From: Gemmatimonadota bacterium | Lineage (GTDB): Bacteria > JAAXHH01 | Direction: 5' to 3' | NCBI GenBank assembly: GCA_026705925.1 | Contig: JAPOZT010000028.1 | Span: forward strand, 1-64,000 | DNA length: 64,000 nucleotides | In this document: in pieces, positions 54,908-63,948 of the stretch | Position numbering within the stretch: the stretch's first letter is position 1 | Layout of the letters: every line of letters starts with the position of its first letter | Made by a program: the position numbers and the translations under genes | The notes under the pieces: model-generated | Told to the model about the DNA's origin: nothing | Seen by the model: the letters and a program-made list of their open reading frames with translations, nothing else | Database searches by the model: none

Positions 54908-55299
54908 GGCAGGTCCCCTTCTTCCCTCGAAGGTAATTCCGGTCCATCCAGGTACAGGATCACTTCGTCCGCTTCGATCTCCACCCGGTAGGTCTTGACC
55001 CGCAAGGCCGGATCGTAGAGCGCCCGGCCGGTAGCGAGATCGAATTCCCACTGGTGCCAGGCGCATTTCAGGATCTGATTTTCGTGATGTTCGAAGGAGT
55101 ATACTTCACCCGACGTTACATGAGGCCGCAGGCGGCCGCGGCAGAGCGGTCCGCCCTTGTGCGGACAACGGTTCCGCAGGGCGTAGAACCGCCCCTCGAC
55201 GTTGAACACGCCGATCCCCCCGCGCCCGCCCACGGGGACGATGCGCCGATCGCCCGGTGGCAGTTGATCCACGGTGGATACCACGTATCGGCGGCTCAT
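54904..55299 (-). CDS. Rieske [2Fe-2S] domain protein
   Basis: A 131-residue protein consisting of one Rieske domain. Cluster ligands are in NRCPHKGGPLCRG (Cys-X-His) and KCAWHQWEFDLATG (Cys-X2-His), the ferredoxin-type spacing found in dioxygenase electron carriers and NirD-like proteins. It starts MSRRYVVSTVDQLPPGDRR and overlaps the amidohydrolase by 4 nt. It probably passes electrons to an oxygenase not in the window, or is the small component of an aromatic-compound pathway. Confidence 0.9.
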   Translation of the reverse strand: MSRRYVVSTVDQLPPGDRRIVPVGGRGGIGVFNVEGRFYALRNRCPHKGGPLCRGRLRPHVTSGEVYSFEHHENQILKCAWHQWEFDLATGRALYDPALRVKTYRVEIEADEVILYLDGPELPSREEGDLP

Positions 55300-56405
55300 T
55301 CGCAGGGGTTCCCCTGTTCGTCCAGGCCGTACAGCTCCCTCGCCGTCTCCACGAACACCCTGTTCTTAAGCCGCGCATCCACGCCGGGAAGCACCGAGTC
55401 CGGCGATTCCCAGTCCCAGTGGGGATAGTCGCTCGCGTACACGAGGATCTCGTCAGCGTGCAGCCATTCCAGGAAGGTCCTGAGGTCTTTCCGGGTCGGC
55501 GGCTGTTCCATGGGCTGGCAACCGAACCGGACGTGGTCTCGAATGTACTCGCTGGGAAGCCGCTTGACCCACGGCGTATAATCGCGGACCGCCTTCCAGT
55601 CGGCGTCCATGTGCCACATGAGGCCCGGGACCCAGAAGGTGTCGTGTTCGATGAAGAGAAACTTGAGGCCGGGGAATTTCTCGAAGGTCCCTTCGCAGAT
55701 CAGGCTCGAGACGTGCGCCATGGCGACCTGGGGCCGGGCCATGCGCATTTCCAGGTAATAGGAAGGGTATCCGGCGGCCGTGGGGGCGCCGGCGACGCCC
55801 GCGCCTTCGACGCCGAAGTGCACGCACATGGGCAGCCGGCACTCCTGCGCGGCCTCGTAGATCGGGTCGTAGAACCGGTTGCCGAAGGGCATTCGCCCCC
55901 CTGCAGGCATGATGACCTGCAGCACCTCGGGACGGCCGCCGATGCGTCGGATTTCCGCGGCCGCCTGCTTCGGGTCCGTAGGCGCGATGGCCACCGACGC
56001 GCGGAATCGGCCGTCCGCCTCGGTCCAGGTATCCAGCGTCCAGTCGTTGAAGGCCCGGCACATGGCGGCGCCGTAGTCCGCGTCCGGATGCACCGCCGCG
56101 CCGTACACCGTCACCCCGGTCAGCAGGGCAATATCGATTCCGTATTCATCGAGATGGTGCTTGCGTGCCAGTTCGATGTTGCTGCTGGGATGGGTTTCGG
56201 TGTGTTCCCAGAGTTCGGCCCGGCAGCCGCCCTTCGGAAGGTTTGTGTACCCCAGGCCGGGCATCATGGATCCGAAGTCCTTCACGTATTCCACGTAGTG
56301 TGCGGGGAGAAAGGGGAAAAGGTCCTCGATCTTCTCAACCCCGTGATGGAGGTCGCAGTCGATGAGACCGATGGGAGATGTGGCTTTCGATTCGGTTTCA
56401 GTCAT
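55296..56405 (-). CDS. Amidohydrolase 2 family (TIM-barrel metal-dependent hydrolase)
   Basis: A COG2159-type hydrolase or decarboxylase of about 369 residues. The metal-binding start is IGLIDCDLHHGVEKIEDLFP, followed by KFLFIEHDTFWVPG and the typical end YASDYPHWDWESPDSVLPG. ATG 56405 (MTETESKATSP) is chosen; a TTG at 56432 would add nine residues. It is the first gene of the minus-strand operon with the Rieske protein and a solute-binding protein, suggesting catabolism of an imported aromatic or carboxylate compound. Confidence 0.85.
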   Translation of the reverse strand: MTETESKATSPIGLIDCDLHHGVEKIEDLFPFLPAHYVEYVKDFGSMMPGLGYTNLPKGGCRAELWEHTETHPSSNIELARKHHLDEYGIDIALLTGVTVYGAAVHPDADYGAAMCRAFNDWTLDTWTEADGRFRASVAIAPTDPKQAAAEIRRIGGRPEVLQVIMPAGGRMPFGNRFYDPIYEAAQECRLPMCVHFGVEGAGVAGAPTAAGYPSYYLEMRMARPQVAMAHVSSLICEGTFEKFPGLKFLFIEHDTFWVPGLMWHMDADWKAVRDYTPWVKRLPSEYIRDHVRFGCQPMEQPPTRKDLRTFLEWLHADEILVYASDYPHWDWESPDSVLPGVDARLKNRVFVETARELYGLDEQGNPCE

Positions 56406-56475
56406 ATTCTGATGGCCATGATCTGTTGACAACTCGCCTGGAACCCGGCGGGAATCCGGGAACGCATTACTGCCA

Positions 56476-56503
56476 TAGATACCCCGTCCCGTGGTCCTGT
56501 CAA
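56476..56503 (-). promoter_or_regulatory. Promoter for the amidohydrolase operon
   Basis: Minus strand: TTGACA (56503-56498), a 16-bp spacer, TATCTA (56481-56476). The sequence TTGACAGGACCACGG resembles the valS promoter TTGACAGGCCCACGG. The rest of the 56406-56665 intergenic region shows nothing else clear. Confidence 0.5.
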
Positions 56504-56665
56504 GATGATCGTACGATCCGCTGGCCGGGCGGGCGGCAGATTGTGCTTTGTATTTGTCGTCGAGATGCTACATTGCCATACCGTTCCATACCTGCGACAC
56601 ATGCGACTGCGGCGCAACCGGGACGGTACCGGGCTTTAGCCGCGCCCGAAACCTGAGAGGATCAC

Positions 56666-57646
56666 ATGGAATACCGGCAACTCGGACGCTACGGCGTGCG
56701 CGTGTCTCCCATCTGTCTCGGTACGGCGTTCCGGGGTTTCTGGGCCGGCCATACGGACGAGAAAACCTGTATACGCACGATCGAAACGGCGGTGGATCTC
56801 GGGATCAATTTCATCGACTGCGCGAACTTCTATTTCGGCGGACGATGCGAGGAAGTGCTGGGCAAGGCCCTTGCCGCCATGAAGGACAAGCGGGACAACC
56901 TGGTGATCACCAGCAAGGTCTGGAGCGAGATCGGGCCGGGGCCGAACGACAAGGGCACCTCCCGCTATCATATCATGCGGGAGATTGACCGCTCACTGAA
57001 GCGCCTGGGACTGGATCACATTGATCTCTATCTTCTGCACCACTTCGATCACGAAACGCCCCTGGACGAGACCCTGGACGCCATGAACGACGTGGTGAGG
57101 CAGGGCAAGGCCCGGTACGTCGGCATGTGCAACTACACGGCCGCCCAGGTCGTCGAAGCGCTGTGGGTGGCCGACAGGCACGGTTTCACGACGCCGGCAT
57201 GCCTGCAGAACCAGTACAACCTGATCCATCGGTCCGGCGTGGAGACCGAACTGCTCGACCGGTGCCGCCGGCACGGGCTGGGGATGATGTCCTACAGCCC
57301 CATCGCCGTCGGCCTGCTTACGGGCCGGTGCAGGCGCGGCGAGGATCCTCCCGCGGGCTCGGTCTGGGCGAAGGATATCGATCGGTTCAGGAAGATCATG
57401 ACCCCGGCCGTCGATCATCTCGTCGCCACGTTGATCGATGCGGCCGCGGAACTCGACAGAACCCCCGCGCAGGTCGCCTTCGCATGGATCCTGGATCATC
57501 CGGAGGTGACGGCCGCCATGACGGGACCCGATCTACCGGAACACGTTGAAGAGGTCTGTGGTGGAGCGGGTTGGCAGCTGCCCTTCGAGATACGAAGCAA
57601 ACTGGACGAGGCTTCCGCCCCGGACCGGATCGGCCAGGTTGCGTAG
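56666..57646 (+). CDS. Aldo/keto reductase
   Basis: A 326-residue NAD(P)H-dependent oxidoreductase with a TIM barrel. The N-terminus YRQLGRYGVRVSPICLGTA is typical; the catalytic tetrad is seen as Asp and Tyr in NFIDCANFYFGG, Lys in ITSKVW and His in YLLHHFD. GAGAGG lies before the ATG. It diverges from the amidohydrolase operon and ends 3 nt from the convergent CorC-like gene. The substrate is unknown. Confidence 0.93.
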   Translation: MEYRQLGRYGVRVSPICLGTAFRGFWAGHTDEKTCIRTIETAVDLGINFIDCANFYFGGRCEEVLGKALAAMKDKRDNLVITSKVWSEIGPGPNDKGTSRYHIMREIDRSLKRLGLDHIDLYLLHHFDHETPLDETLDAMNDVVRQGKARYVGMCNYTAAQVVEALWVADRHGFTTPACLQNQYNLIHRSGVETELLDRCRRHGLGMMSYSPIAVGLLTGRCRRGEDPPAGSVWAKDIDRFRKIMTPAVDHLVATLIDAAAELDRTPAQVAFAWILDHPEVTAAMTGPDLPEHVEEVCGGAGWQLPFEIRSKLDEASAPDRIGQVA

Positions 57647-57649
57647 CGC

Positions 57650-58981
57650 CTATCCCTGATCCTTTCCCGCATCCGCATCCGCGGCATCGGGCATACCGGC
57701 CATTCGATCGATCCTGAGCCGCTGGACGCGGGTCGGCTCTACGCGCAGCGCGGTCATCAGGTGCGTGCCGGCTTGGACCTGTTCCCCTTGCCGGGGTATG
57801 TGGCCCAGCAGTTCGGTCATGACCCCGCCCGTGGTATCCGAAGTCAATTCATCGGACAGTTCCAGCCCGCAGGCGCGTACGACCTGGTCGACTGGGCAAC
57901 TGGCTTCGACCTCGAACCGGTGGGGTCCGGTGCGTACGATGAGCGGCGCCTCACTGTCGAATTCGTCCTGAATCGGGCCTACCAGTTCTTCCAGCACGTT
58001 CTCCAGCGTAATCATCCCGGAAACCGTTCCAAACTCGTCCACCAGGACGGCCAGTACGGAATTGCGCCGCTGGAACTCCAGGAGAAGTGCGTCGAGGCGG
58101 ATGGTCTCGGGCAGGAACAGCGGCTCACGGGCGATACTTTCGAGAGAGGTGAACGGGTCTTCGTCGTAGAAGCCCTTCATAAGGTCCTTGACGTGAATGA
58201 TCCCAATGATCTGGTCCAGGTCCTCGTCACACAGCGGGAAGCGCGTGTGTCCGGATTCGGCCACGACGCGCAGTTTTTCTTCGGTGGGATCGTTCTGGTT
58301 CACGAACACGATCTGGTTGCGGGGAAGCATGTAGCGCCGGGCCACCTTCTCCTCGAGATCGAGCACGTTCTCCATGATCCGGCGTTCCCGCCGGGAAACG
58401 TGCCCTCCGGCCACCATGCTGACCAGGGCGATGCGCAGCTCCGATTCGGTGAACGATTCGCCGTGGGCGTCGATTACCCGGATGCCCAGGCACCTCAGCA
58501 TGAGATTCGCGCTTACGTTCAGCAGCCAGATGAAGGGCCTGAACACCCTGTAGAACAGGACGAGGGGAATGCCGATGACCAGCGCCACCTGCCGGTACTT
58601 CTGCAGGGCGACGAACTTGGGGACGAGCTCGCCGGCTGTGATGAGCAGGAAGGTCATCACCACGAGGGCGAGCGGGATCGCGATAAGGTGGGCGGTTGCC
58701 GCGGAAAAACCCAGGGACAGCACGAGCGGTTCGAGCAGTGCGGCCATCGTCCGTTCGCTGAACCAGCCCAGGCCCAGGCTTCCGAGTGTCACCCCCAACT
58801 GGCACGAGGATAGATAGGTATCCAGGTTCTGCAGTATATTCCGAACGGTCTGTGCGGTTCGGCTTCCATCCTGGACCATGACCTCGATCTCGGCCATCCG
58901 GATCTTGACCAGGGCAAATTCCGCGGCTACGAAGAAGCCGTTGAACGCGACCAGCAGAAATACGATGATGAGGTCGTTCAT
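57650..58981 (-). CDS. CNNM/CBS-domain protein (CorC/HlyC family)
   Basis: A membrane protein of 443 residues: an N-terminal CNNM (DUF21) domain with three to four membrane segments (LIIVFLLVAFNGFFVAAEFA, SLGLGWFSERTMAALLEPLV), a CBS pair (RNQIVFVNQNDPTEEKL, IGIIHVKDLMKGF) and the C-terminal CorC_HlyC domain (LLVDEFGTVSGMITLENVLE-type). Such proteins are implicated in magnesium or cobalt export. It starts MNDLIIVFLL at 58981. Confidence 0.92.
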   Translation of the reverse strand: MNDLIIVFLLVAFNGFFVAAEFALVKIRMAEIEVMVQDGSRTAQTVRNILQNLDTYLSSCQLGVTLGSLGLGWFSERTMAALLEPLVLSLGFSAATAHLIAIPLALVVMTFLLITAGELVPKFVALQKYRQVALVIGIPLVLFYRVFRPFIWLLNVSANLMLRCLGIRVIDAHGESFTESELRIALVSMVAGGHVSRRERRIMENVLDLEEKVARRYMLPRNQIVFVNQNDPTEEKLRVVAESGHTRFPLCDEDLDQIIGIIHVKDLMKGFYDEDPFTSLESIAREPLFLPETIRLDALLLEFQRRNSVLAVLVDEFGTVSGMITLENVLEELVGPIQDEFDSEAPLIVRTGPHRFEVEASCPVDQVVRACGLELSDELTSDTTGGVMTELLGHIPRQGEQVQAGTHLMTALRVEPTRVQRLRIDRMAGMPDAADADAGKDQG

Positions 58982-59040
58982 GGTACCGGGGACTTGCGGA
59001 GAGAATCAGACTTTGTCGGTGGTCGGGAGCGAATGAACCC

Positions 59041-59508
59041 TTAGCGTACGGGACGGCCGAATCTTTCGGCGAGGACTTCGCGCCGGTAGTCGAAAATGGC
59101 GTTGAGCTGGTTCTTCACGATCGCCGCATGTACCATACGGCCCAGCAAACCAAATGGCAAGGCATAATGGACCAGGTCTTTCATTTCCACGCCGCCCTCC
59201 ACGGCACGCAGCCGATGTTCGTGGTGCCAGAACCTGTACGGACCTGAGCGCTGTTCGTCGATAAAGTAGCTAAGTGGTTCTGCCTGAGTGATTTCCGTTA
59301 CCCAGTTAAAGTAGAACATCGAATAAAGTCCAAGCCGGTACGTGATGATGAGACCCGGGTACATGCGGTCCGGGAGATCGGAAGTAACGGTCAGGCCGAC
59401 ACCCGGCGGGGTAAGGTCGCGCAGGTGCTCGGGCCGGCACAGGAAATCCCAGGCGGCATCCAGGGATATGGGCAGGATCTGCGTGCGATGCAACCGGTAG
59501 ACATGCAT
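59041..59508 (-). CDS. SRPBCC-family protein (cyclase/dehydrase-like)
   Basis: A 155-residue START-like fold protein for binding a hydrophobic ligand. RTQILPISLDAAWDFLCRPE at the N-terminus and SGPYRFWHHEHRLRAVEGGV in the middle are characteristic, and LVHYALPFGLLGRMVHA follows. It is divergent from a TIGR01777 epimerase; the two domains occur fused in one protein in some bacteria, so they probably work together. The ligand is unknown. Confidence 0.85.
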   Translation of the reverse strand: MHVYRLHRTQILPISLDAAWDFLCRPEHLRDLTPPGVGLTVTSDLPDRMYPGLIITYRLGLYSMFYFNWVTEITQAEPLSYFIDEQRSGPYRFWHHEHRLRAVEGGVEMKDLVHYALPFGLLGRMVHAAIVKNQLNAIFDYRREVLAERFGRPVR

Positions 59509-59695
59509 GGGAATCCGTCGCTCCCGTCCAGGTTACTGCTTCGGTCGAGGCGCGGCGGGTGCGTGGCGCCGACGGGCGGCCGGCACGGAACTCCATCGCG
59601 CTATCTGGATACTACGGGAATCGTCGAAGCGAGTCAAACCACAATACCCGGTCGGGGTGGGCGGACAAGGAGGCCGTGCGCGGAGTTCTGGCGGG

Positions 59696-59739
59696 AAGGC
59701 CGGGCAGCCAGGCCTCACGCCCCCCGGTCCCCCGGCCTT
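59696..59739. repeat. Inverted repeat between SRPBCC and epimerase genes
   Basis: AAGGCCGGG (59696-59704) and CCCGGCCTT (59731-59739) form a 9-bp stem with a 26-nt loop in the divergent intergenic region. The 293-bp region 59509-59801 otherwise holds only the direct repeat and promoter listed next. Confidence 0.5.
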
Positions 59740-59771
59740 GACGCCGGGCGGTCTCCACGGCCTTGACACCG
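59733..59771. repeat. 25-bp-spaced direct repeat before the epimerase
   Basis: CGGCCTTGACGCCG (59733-59746) and CGGCCTTGACACCG (59758-59771) differ at one base. Each contains a TTGAC, and the second forms the candidate -35 box of the epimerase. Confidence 0.7.
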
Positions 59772-59789
59772 TGTCGCGCCGGTTTTAAC
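59763..59789 (+). promoter_or_regulatory. Weak candidate promoter for the epimerase
   Basis: TTGACA (59763-59768) is followed 15 bp later by TTTAAC (59784-59789). If real, transcription would start only a few bases before ATG 59802, giving a very short or absent leader. Confidence 0.35.
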
Positions 59790-59801
59790 TTTCGCCACAC
59801 T

Positions 59802-60719
59802 ATGACCATACTCGTAACCGGCGGATCCGGATTGATCGGCCGCCGGTTGATCACCTGCCTCGAGCAGTGGGGCCATCGCGTCTTTCGCCTGGTCCGGTCC
59901 AGGGACCTGGCTGGCGACGGGGCGGTCTACTGGTCCACCTCGGAAGGCGGCTTTGACTGGGACGAACCCGGTTCCATTGACGCCGTCGCCCACCTGGCGG
60001 GCGAGTCGATCCTGGGAAGGTGGACCGGGGCCAAGAAGGCCCGGATCCGCGACAGCCGTGTGGACCCCACGCGCAACCTGTGTGCGTTTCTCGCCGGGAT
60101 GGCGTCGCCGCCTTCGGTCCTGGTGTGCGCGTCGGCCACCGGCTATTACGGCAACCGCGCCGATGAAAGGCTAGGGGAGGCATCGCCGCCGGGGGAAGGG
60201 TTTCTGCCGGAGGTTAGCCAGCAGTGGGAAGCAGCGACGGAACCGGCCCGGGACGCCGGGATCCGGGTCGTGAACCTGCGCATCGGCATGGTGCTGACCC
60301 CGGATGGCGGCGCGCTGGCCGCCATGCGTACGCCCTTCCGCCTGGCCCTGGGAGGAAAGGTCGGAGACGGGCGCCAGTACATGAGCTGGGTCACCCGGGA
60401 CGACCTGGTTTCCATCATACGTTATGCCCTGGAATCGGATGTGCTCGCCGGTCCCGTCAACGCGGTTTCGCCGCAGCCCGTCACCAACGCGGAATTTACC
60501 AGGACGCTGGGCCAGGTACTGCGTCGTCCTACCCCTTTTGCCATACCCGCCTTCGCCGTACGCCTGTTGTTCGGCCAGATGGGAAGCGACCTGCTGCTCG
60601 CGAGCGCGCGCGTCGAACCCGAACGGCTTCGGGAAGCGGGTTTCCAGTTCGAACATGCGGACCTGGAGGCTGCGCTGAACGACCTGTTGAAGGAGAAGCC
60701 TTCCAACCCCGCACAATGA
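59802..60719 (+). CDS. TIGR01777-family NAD-dependent epimerase/dehydratase
   Basis: A short-chain-type sugar epimerase homolog of 305 residues. ATG 59802 directly precedes the dinucleotide-binding MTILVTGGSGLIGRRLI; the track start at 59763 lies in the candidate promoter. Other family features are AHLAGESILGRWTGAKKARI, CASATGYYGNRADE and RIGMVLTPDGGALAAM. In related proteins (YfcH type) the true substrate is unknown. It is divergent from the SRPBCC gene and 64 nt before the AbgT-like transporter gene. Confidence 0.9.
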   Translation: MTILVTGGSGLIGRRLITCLEQWGHRVFRLVRSRDLAGDGAVYWSTSEGGFDWDEPGSIDAVAHLAGESILGRWTGAKKARIRDSRVDPTRNLCAFLAGMASPPSVLVCASATGYYGNRADERLGEASPPGEGFLPEVSQQWEAATEPARDAGIRVVNLRIGMVLTPDGGALAAMRTPFRLALGGKVGDGRQYMSWVTRDDLVSIIRYALESDVLAGPVNAVSPQPVTNAEFTRTLGQVLRRPTPFAIPAFAVRLLFGQMGSDLLLASARVEPERLREAGFQFEHADLEAALNDLLKEKPSNPAQ

Positions 60720-60783
60720 ACATGCCGGGCCGAACCTCCACGATGGCGGCGCCTCCAGCCTCAGAATACACCACGGAAGGGCC

Positions 60784-62442
60784 ATGAATACCGATAATCG
60801 GCAACCACCCCCGCAGCAGCAACCGGCACCCGCGGGCGCAGCACCGGCGGGCGCGACATCGGCGGGCGCATCGGCTTCAGGCGGATTCCTCGACACCATC
60901 GAGCGGGTCGGGAACCGCCTGCCGGATCCCGCGACGCTCTTCCTGATCGGCGCTCTGTTCATCATCGTCCTCTCCGACATCGCGGCGCGCGGCCAGTGGA
61001 CCGTGGTCCAGCGCCTGCCGGAACAGGTGGTCCTGCCGGACGGTTCGGTCGGCGTGGAATGGCACGAGACGGGTGAGACCTTCAGGTCCACCAGCCTGCT
61101 TACCCGGGACGGCCTCTTCTGGGTCGTGGCCAACATGGTGGAGAACTTCATGCGGTTTCCGCCCCTCGGCGTCGTGCTGGTCGGGATGCTGGGCATCGGC
61201 GTGGCGGAACGGACAGGCATGATCGGTGCCCTGCTCAAGGCTTTCATGCTGGCGGTCCCGGGCCGATTGCTGACCCCGGCCATGGTCTTCATCGGCATCA
61301 TGTCGTCCATGACGCTCGACGCCGGATACGTCATACTGCCGCCCCTCGCGGCCGCGCTGTACAAGGCGGTCGGCCGGTCTCCGCTGGCCGGCCTTGCCGC
61401 GGTATTCGCGGGGGTGTCCGCGGGATTCAACGCCAACCTCTTCGTGACGGGCCTGGATCCCTTGCTGGCCGGCCTTTCCACGGCAGGGGCGCAGACGATC
61501 GACGCGGCCTATCAGGTCGCCGCCACGTGCAACTGGTATTTCATGATCGTGTCGACGGTGATCATGACCCTGGCGGGATGGCTCGTGACGGCCTGGTTCG
61601 TCGAGCGGCGCCTGGCGGGCAAGCCGCCCGAGGAAGGCGGACCCGCGCCCCCGTCGTCCGACGGTCCGGAAGAACATGCCCTGACCGCGGTGGAGAAGCG
61701 GGGCATGACCCGGGCGTCCCTGGCGTTCTGCGCTGTGCTCGCGGCCATCGTGTTCATGATCCTGTGGCCCGGCGCTCCGCTGCACGGCACCGGCAGTCTG
61801 TTCGACCGGTGGGTGGAGGCCATCGTGCCCCTGCTGCTCTTCTGTTTCATCCTGCCCGGCATCGTGTACGGGATCTCGGTAGGCGCCATCAAGAGCGACA
61901 AGGACGCGGCCAGGCTGCTCATCGAAACGATCGCCACCATGGCCCCGATCATCGTCCTGGCCTTCTTCGCCGCCCAGTTCATCGCCTACTTCCAGTATTC
62001 GGGACTCGGCCAGATGCTGGCGATGGCCGGCGGCCAGGCTCTCGGCCAGGCGCAGATGCCGGCGTGGATGCTGATGATCGCCTTCATCCTCGTCACGCTG
62101 GTGTTCAACCTGCTGATCGGCTCCATGTCCGCCAAGTACGCCCTCTTCGCGCCGATCTTCATTCCCATGTTCATGATGGTGGGCATCAGTCCCGAGCTGA
62201 CGCAGGCGGCCTACCGGATCGGCGACTCCGTCAGCAACACCATCACGCCCCTGAACCCCTACCTCGTGATCATCCTGGTCTTCATGCGCCAGTTCGTGCC
62301 CAAAGGGGGCATGGGCACGCTGATCTCCACGATGCTTCCCTATACCGTCGTTTTCTCGGTGATCTGGACGCTGCTTCTCGTGGTCTGGATGGCGATGGGC
62401 ATCCCCCTCGGCCCCGCGGGCGGACTGGTCTACGTACCCTGA
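60784..62442 (+). CDS. AbgT-family transporter
   Basis: A 552-residue inner-membrane transporter of the AbgT family (p-aminobenzoyl-glutamate importers; some members export sulfonamides). After a repeat-rich N-terminus (PAPAGAAPAGATSAGASAS) the family region starts GFLDTIERVGNRLPDPATLF. Conserved stretches include MTLDAGYVILPPLAAALYKA, the second-repeat region LLIGSMSAKYALFAPIFIPM and GDSVSNTITPLNPYLVIIL. A standalone gene, no abgAB peptidase nearby. Which direction and substrate is not clear. Confidence 0.92.
   Translation: MNTDNRQPPPQQQPAPAGAAPAGATSAGASASGGFLDTIERVGNRLPDPATLFLIGALFIIVLSDIAARGQWTVVQRLPEQVVLPDGSVGVEWHETGETFRSTSLLTRDGLFWVVANMVENFMRFPPLGVVLVGMLGIGVAERTGMIGALLKAFMLAVPGRLLTPAMVFIGIMSSMTLDAGYVILPPLAAALYKAVGRSPLAGLAAVFAGVSAGFNANLFVTGLDPLLAGLSTAGAQTIDAAYQVAATCNWYFMIVSTVIMTLAGWLVTAWFVERRLAGKPPEEGGPAPPSSDGPEEHALTAVEKRGMTRASLAFCAVLAAIVFMILWPGAPLHGTGSLFDRWVEAIVPLLLFCFILPGIVYGISVGAIKSDKDAARLLIETIATMAPIIVLAFFAAQFIAYFQYSGLGQMLAMAGGQALGQAQMPAWMLMIAFILVTLVFNLLIGSMSAKYALFAPIFIPMFMMVGISPELTQAAYRIGDSVSNTITPLNPYLVIILVFMRQFVPKGGMGTLISTMLPYTVVFSVIWTLLLVVWMAMGIPLGPAGGLVYVP
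60832..60876 (+). repeat. 15-bp repeat at the start of the abgT-like gene
   Basis: GCGGGCGCAGCACCG, GCGGGCGCGACATCG and GCGGGCGCATCGGCT (three 15-bp units) encode AGAAP, AGATS, AGASA in the cytoplasmic N-terminal tail. Confidence 0.85.
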
Positions 62443-62508
62443 TGGGAAATCGTTACGAGGCTGCCCTGTCGTAAAGGAGAAGGCGACTGACGTCCTCAGG
62501 CCGGCCAG

Positions 62509-63948
62509 TCACTGTTGGACACCGCCCTGGCTTTCTGTTGCAGTCGATGCCGGCGTGCGGTGCCGCAGGTAAAGGTAGGCGGGGATGCCCAGGGCGGTAA
62601 GCGCGAGGCCCGCGATGGATTCGACGGGCGTCTCGAAGAGCATGTTGAAGAGAATCCCGGCGGAACCGGCGATGAACAGCAGGGGGACGACCGGGTAGCC
62701 CCAGGCGCGGTAGGGCCTGGGCAGGTCGGGCCGTTTCCTTCGAAGCGTGAACACCGCGGCGGCGCCGGCGATCCACAGCATGAGATTGGCGAAGGTGACG
62801 AAGGTGATCAGGTCTTCGAAGGTGCCGCTGAGGGTGAGCACGCAGGCCCAGGCCGCCTGAAACACCACCGCCGGCCCCGGCGTGCGGAACCTGGGATGTA
62901 CCGATCCCGCCCGCCTGAAGAACAGCCCGTCCCTCGCCATAGCGAAATAGACGCGTGGGCCCACCAGGACGGTGGCGTTCAGCGCGCCGACGATGGACAC
63001 GATTACGGCGGCCGAAAGCAGTAAGGCGCCGGTTTCACCGAAGAGCACGTTGGCGGCCGCTTCCCCGACCCGGACGACCCCGGCCATCTCCCCCACCGGC
63101 AACGCTTTCAGGTAGATGTAGTTCACCAGCAGGTAGACGATGGTGACGGTCGCCGTGCCCAGGACCAGGGCGCGCGGCAGGTTCCGCCCTGGCTGCCTGA
63201 CTTCGCCGGCGACGAAGGTGACCTCTTCCCAGCCGGCAAAGGCCCAGGACACGGCGATCAGGGCGACGCCGAAGGCGACCACCAGCTGTCCAAAGTCGAT
63301 CCCCTGCGTATTGATACGAAAGTCGATCGGTTGTGTGGACCCGGTCCAGAGCCCGAACAGGATGAACAATCCGAGTGCGGCGACCTTGATCACCGAAGAA
63401 ACGTTGGTGATGTACTTGCTGAAGGTCACGCCGCGGTAATTCACCACCGTGAGCAGGAGGACGAGGACGAGCGCGGTAAGGTGTCCGGCGGAGAGCGTGT
63501 ATGGGAAGGTCCAACCCGGCAGGGCGATTTCGGTTTCGAAGAACACGTTGGTCATCCCGAATGCGGGGATGAAGTACCCCGCGTACTCGGCGAATCCCAC
63601 GCCGAGGGCGGCGATGATGCCGGTCAGGTACATGGTGAAGGACACCCAGCCGAACAGGAATCCGCAGAACGGACCGTAGGCTTCCCGGAGATAGACGTAT
63701 TGGCCGCCAGCCCGGGGCATGGCGGCGCCGAGCTCACCGTAGGCCAGCGCGCCGGCGAGGGCGTGCAGGCCGCCGAACAGCCAGGCCAGCAGAATGAGTG
63801 AAGCCGACGGTATGCCCCGTGCCATCAGGCCGGTCGTGAGGAAGATCCCCGATCCGATCACGATGCCGATGATGATCATCGTCGTGTCGAAAAGGCCAAG
63901 CTGGCGGACCAGGCCAGTCTTTTCTTTTTGATCGCTCGGAATTGCCAT
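62509..63948 (-). CDS. APC-family amino acid permease
   Basis: A 479-residue transporter with about 12 membrane segments. The first helix motif is IIGIVIGSGIFLTTGLMARG, followed by GELGAAMPRAGGQYVYLREA, and the sixth-helix region reads VALIAVSWAFAGWEEVTFVA; these are typical of the LAT-like APC branch. It probably exchanges or imports amino acids. It converges with the AbgT-like gene, 66 nt apart. Only 52 bases of upstream sequence remain in the window, with no clear promoter. Confidence 0.92.
   Translation of the reverse strand: MAIPSDQKEKTGLVRQLGLFDTTMIIIGIVIGSGIFLTTGLMARGIPSASLILLAWLFGGLHALAGALAYGELGAAMPRAGGQYVYLREAYGPFCGFLFGWVSFTMYLTGIIAALGVGFAEYAGYFIPAFGMTNVFFETEIALPGWTFPYTLSAGHLTALVLVLLLTVVNYRGVTFSKYITNVSSVIKVAALGLFILFGLWTGSTQPIDFRINTQGIDFGQLVVAFGVALIAVSWAFAGWEEVTFVAGEVRQPGRNLPRALVLGTATVTIVYLLVNYIYLKALPVGEMAGVVRVGEAAANVLFGETGALLLSAAVIVSIVGALNATVLVGPRVYFAMARDGLFFRRAGSVHPRFRTPGPAVVFQAAWACVLTLSGTFEDLITFVTFANLMLWIAGAAAVFTLRRKRPDLPRPYRAWGYPVVPLLFIAGSAGILFNMLFETPVESIAGLALTALGIPAYLYLRHRTPASTATESQGGVQQ

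Noticed and set aside
59425-59788. Plus-strand ORFs upstream of the epimerase
   Set aside because: They overlap the SRPBCC gene in antisense and the intergenic inverted repeat, and have low-complexity composition.
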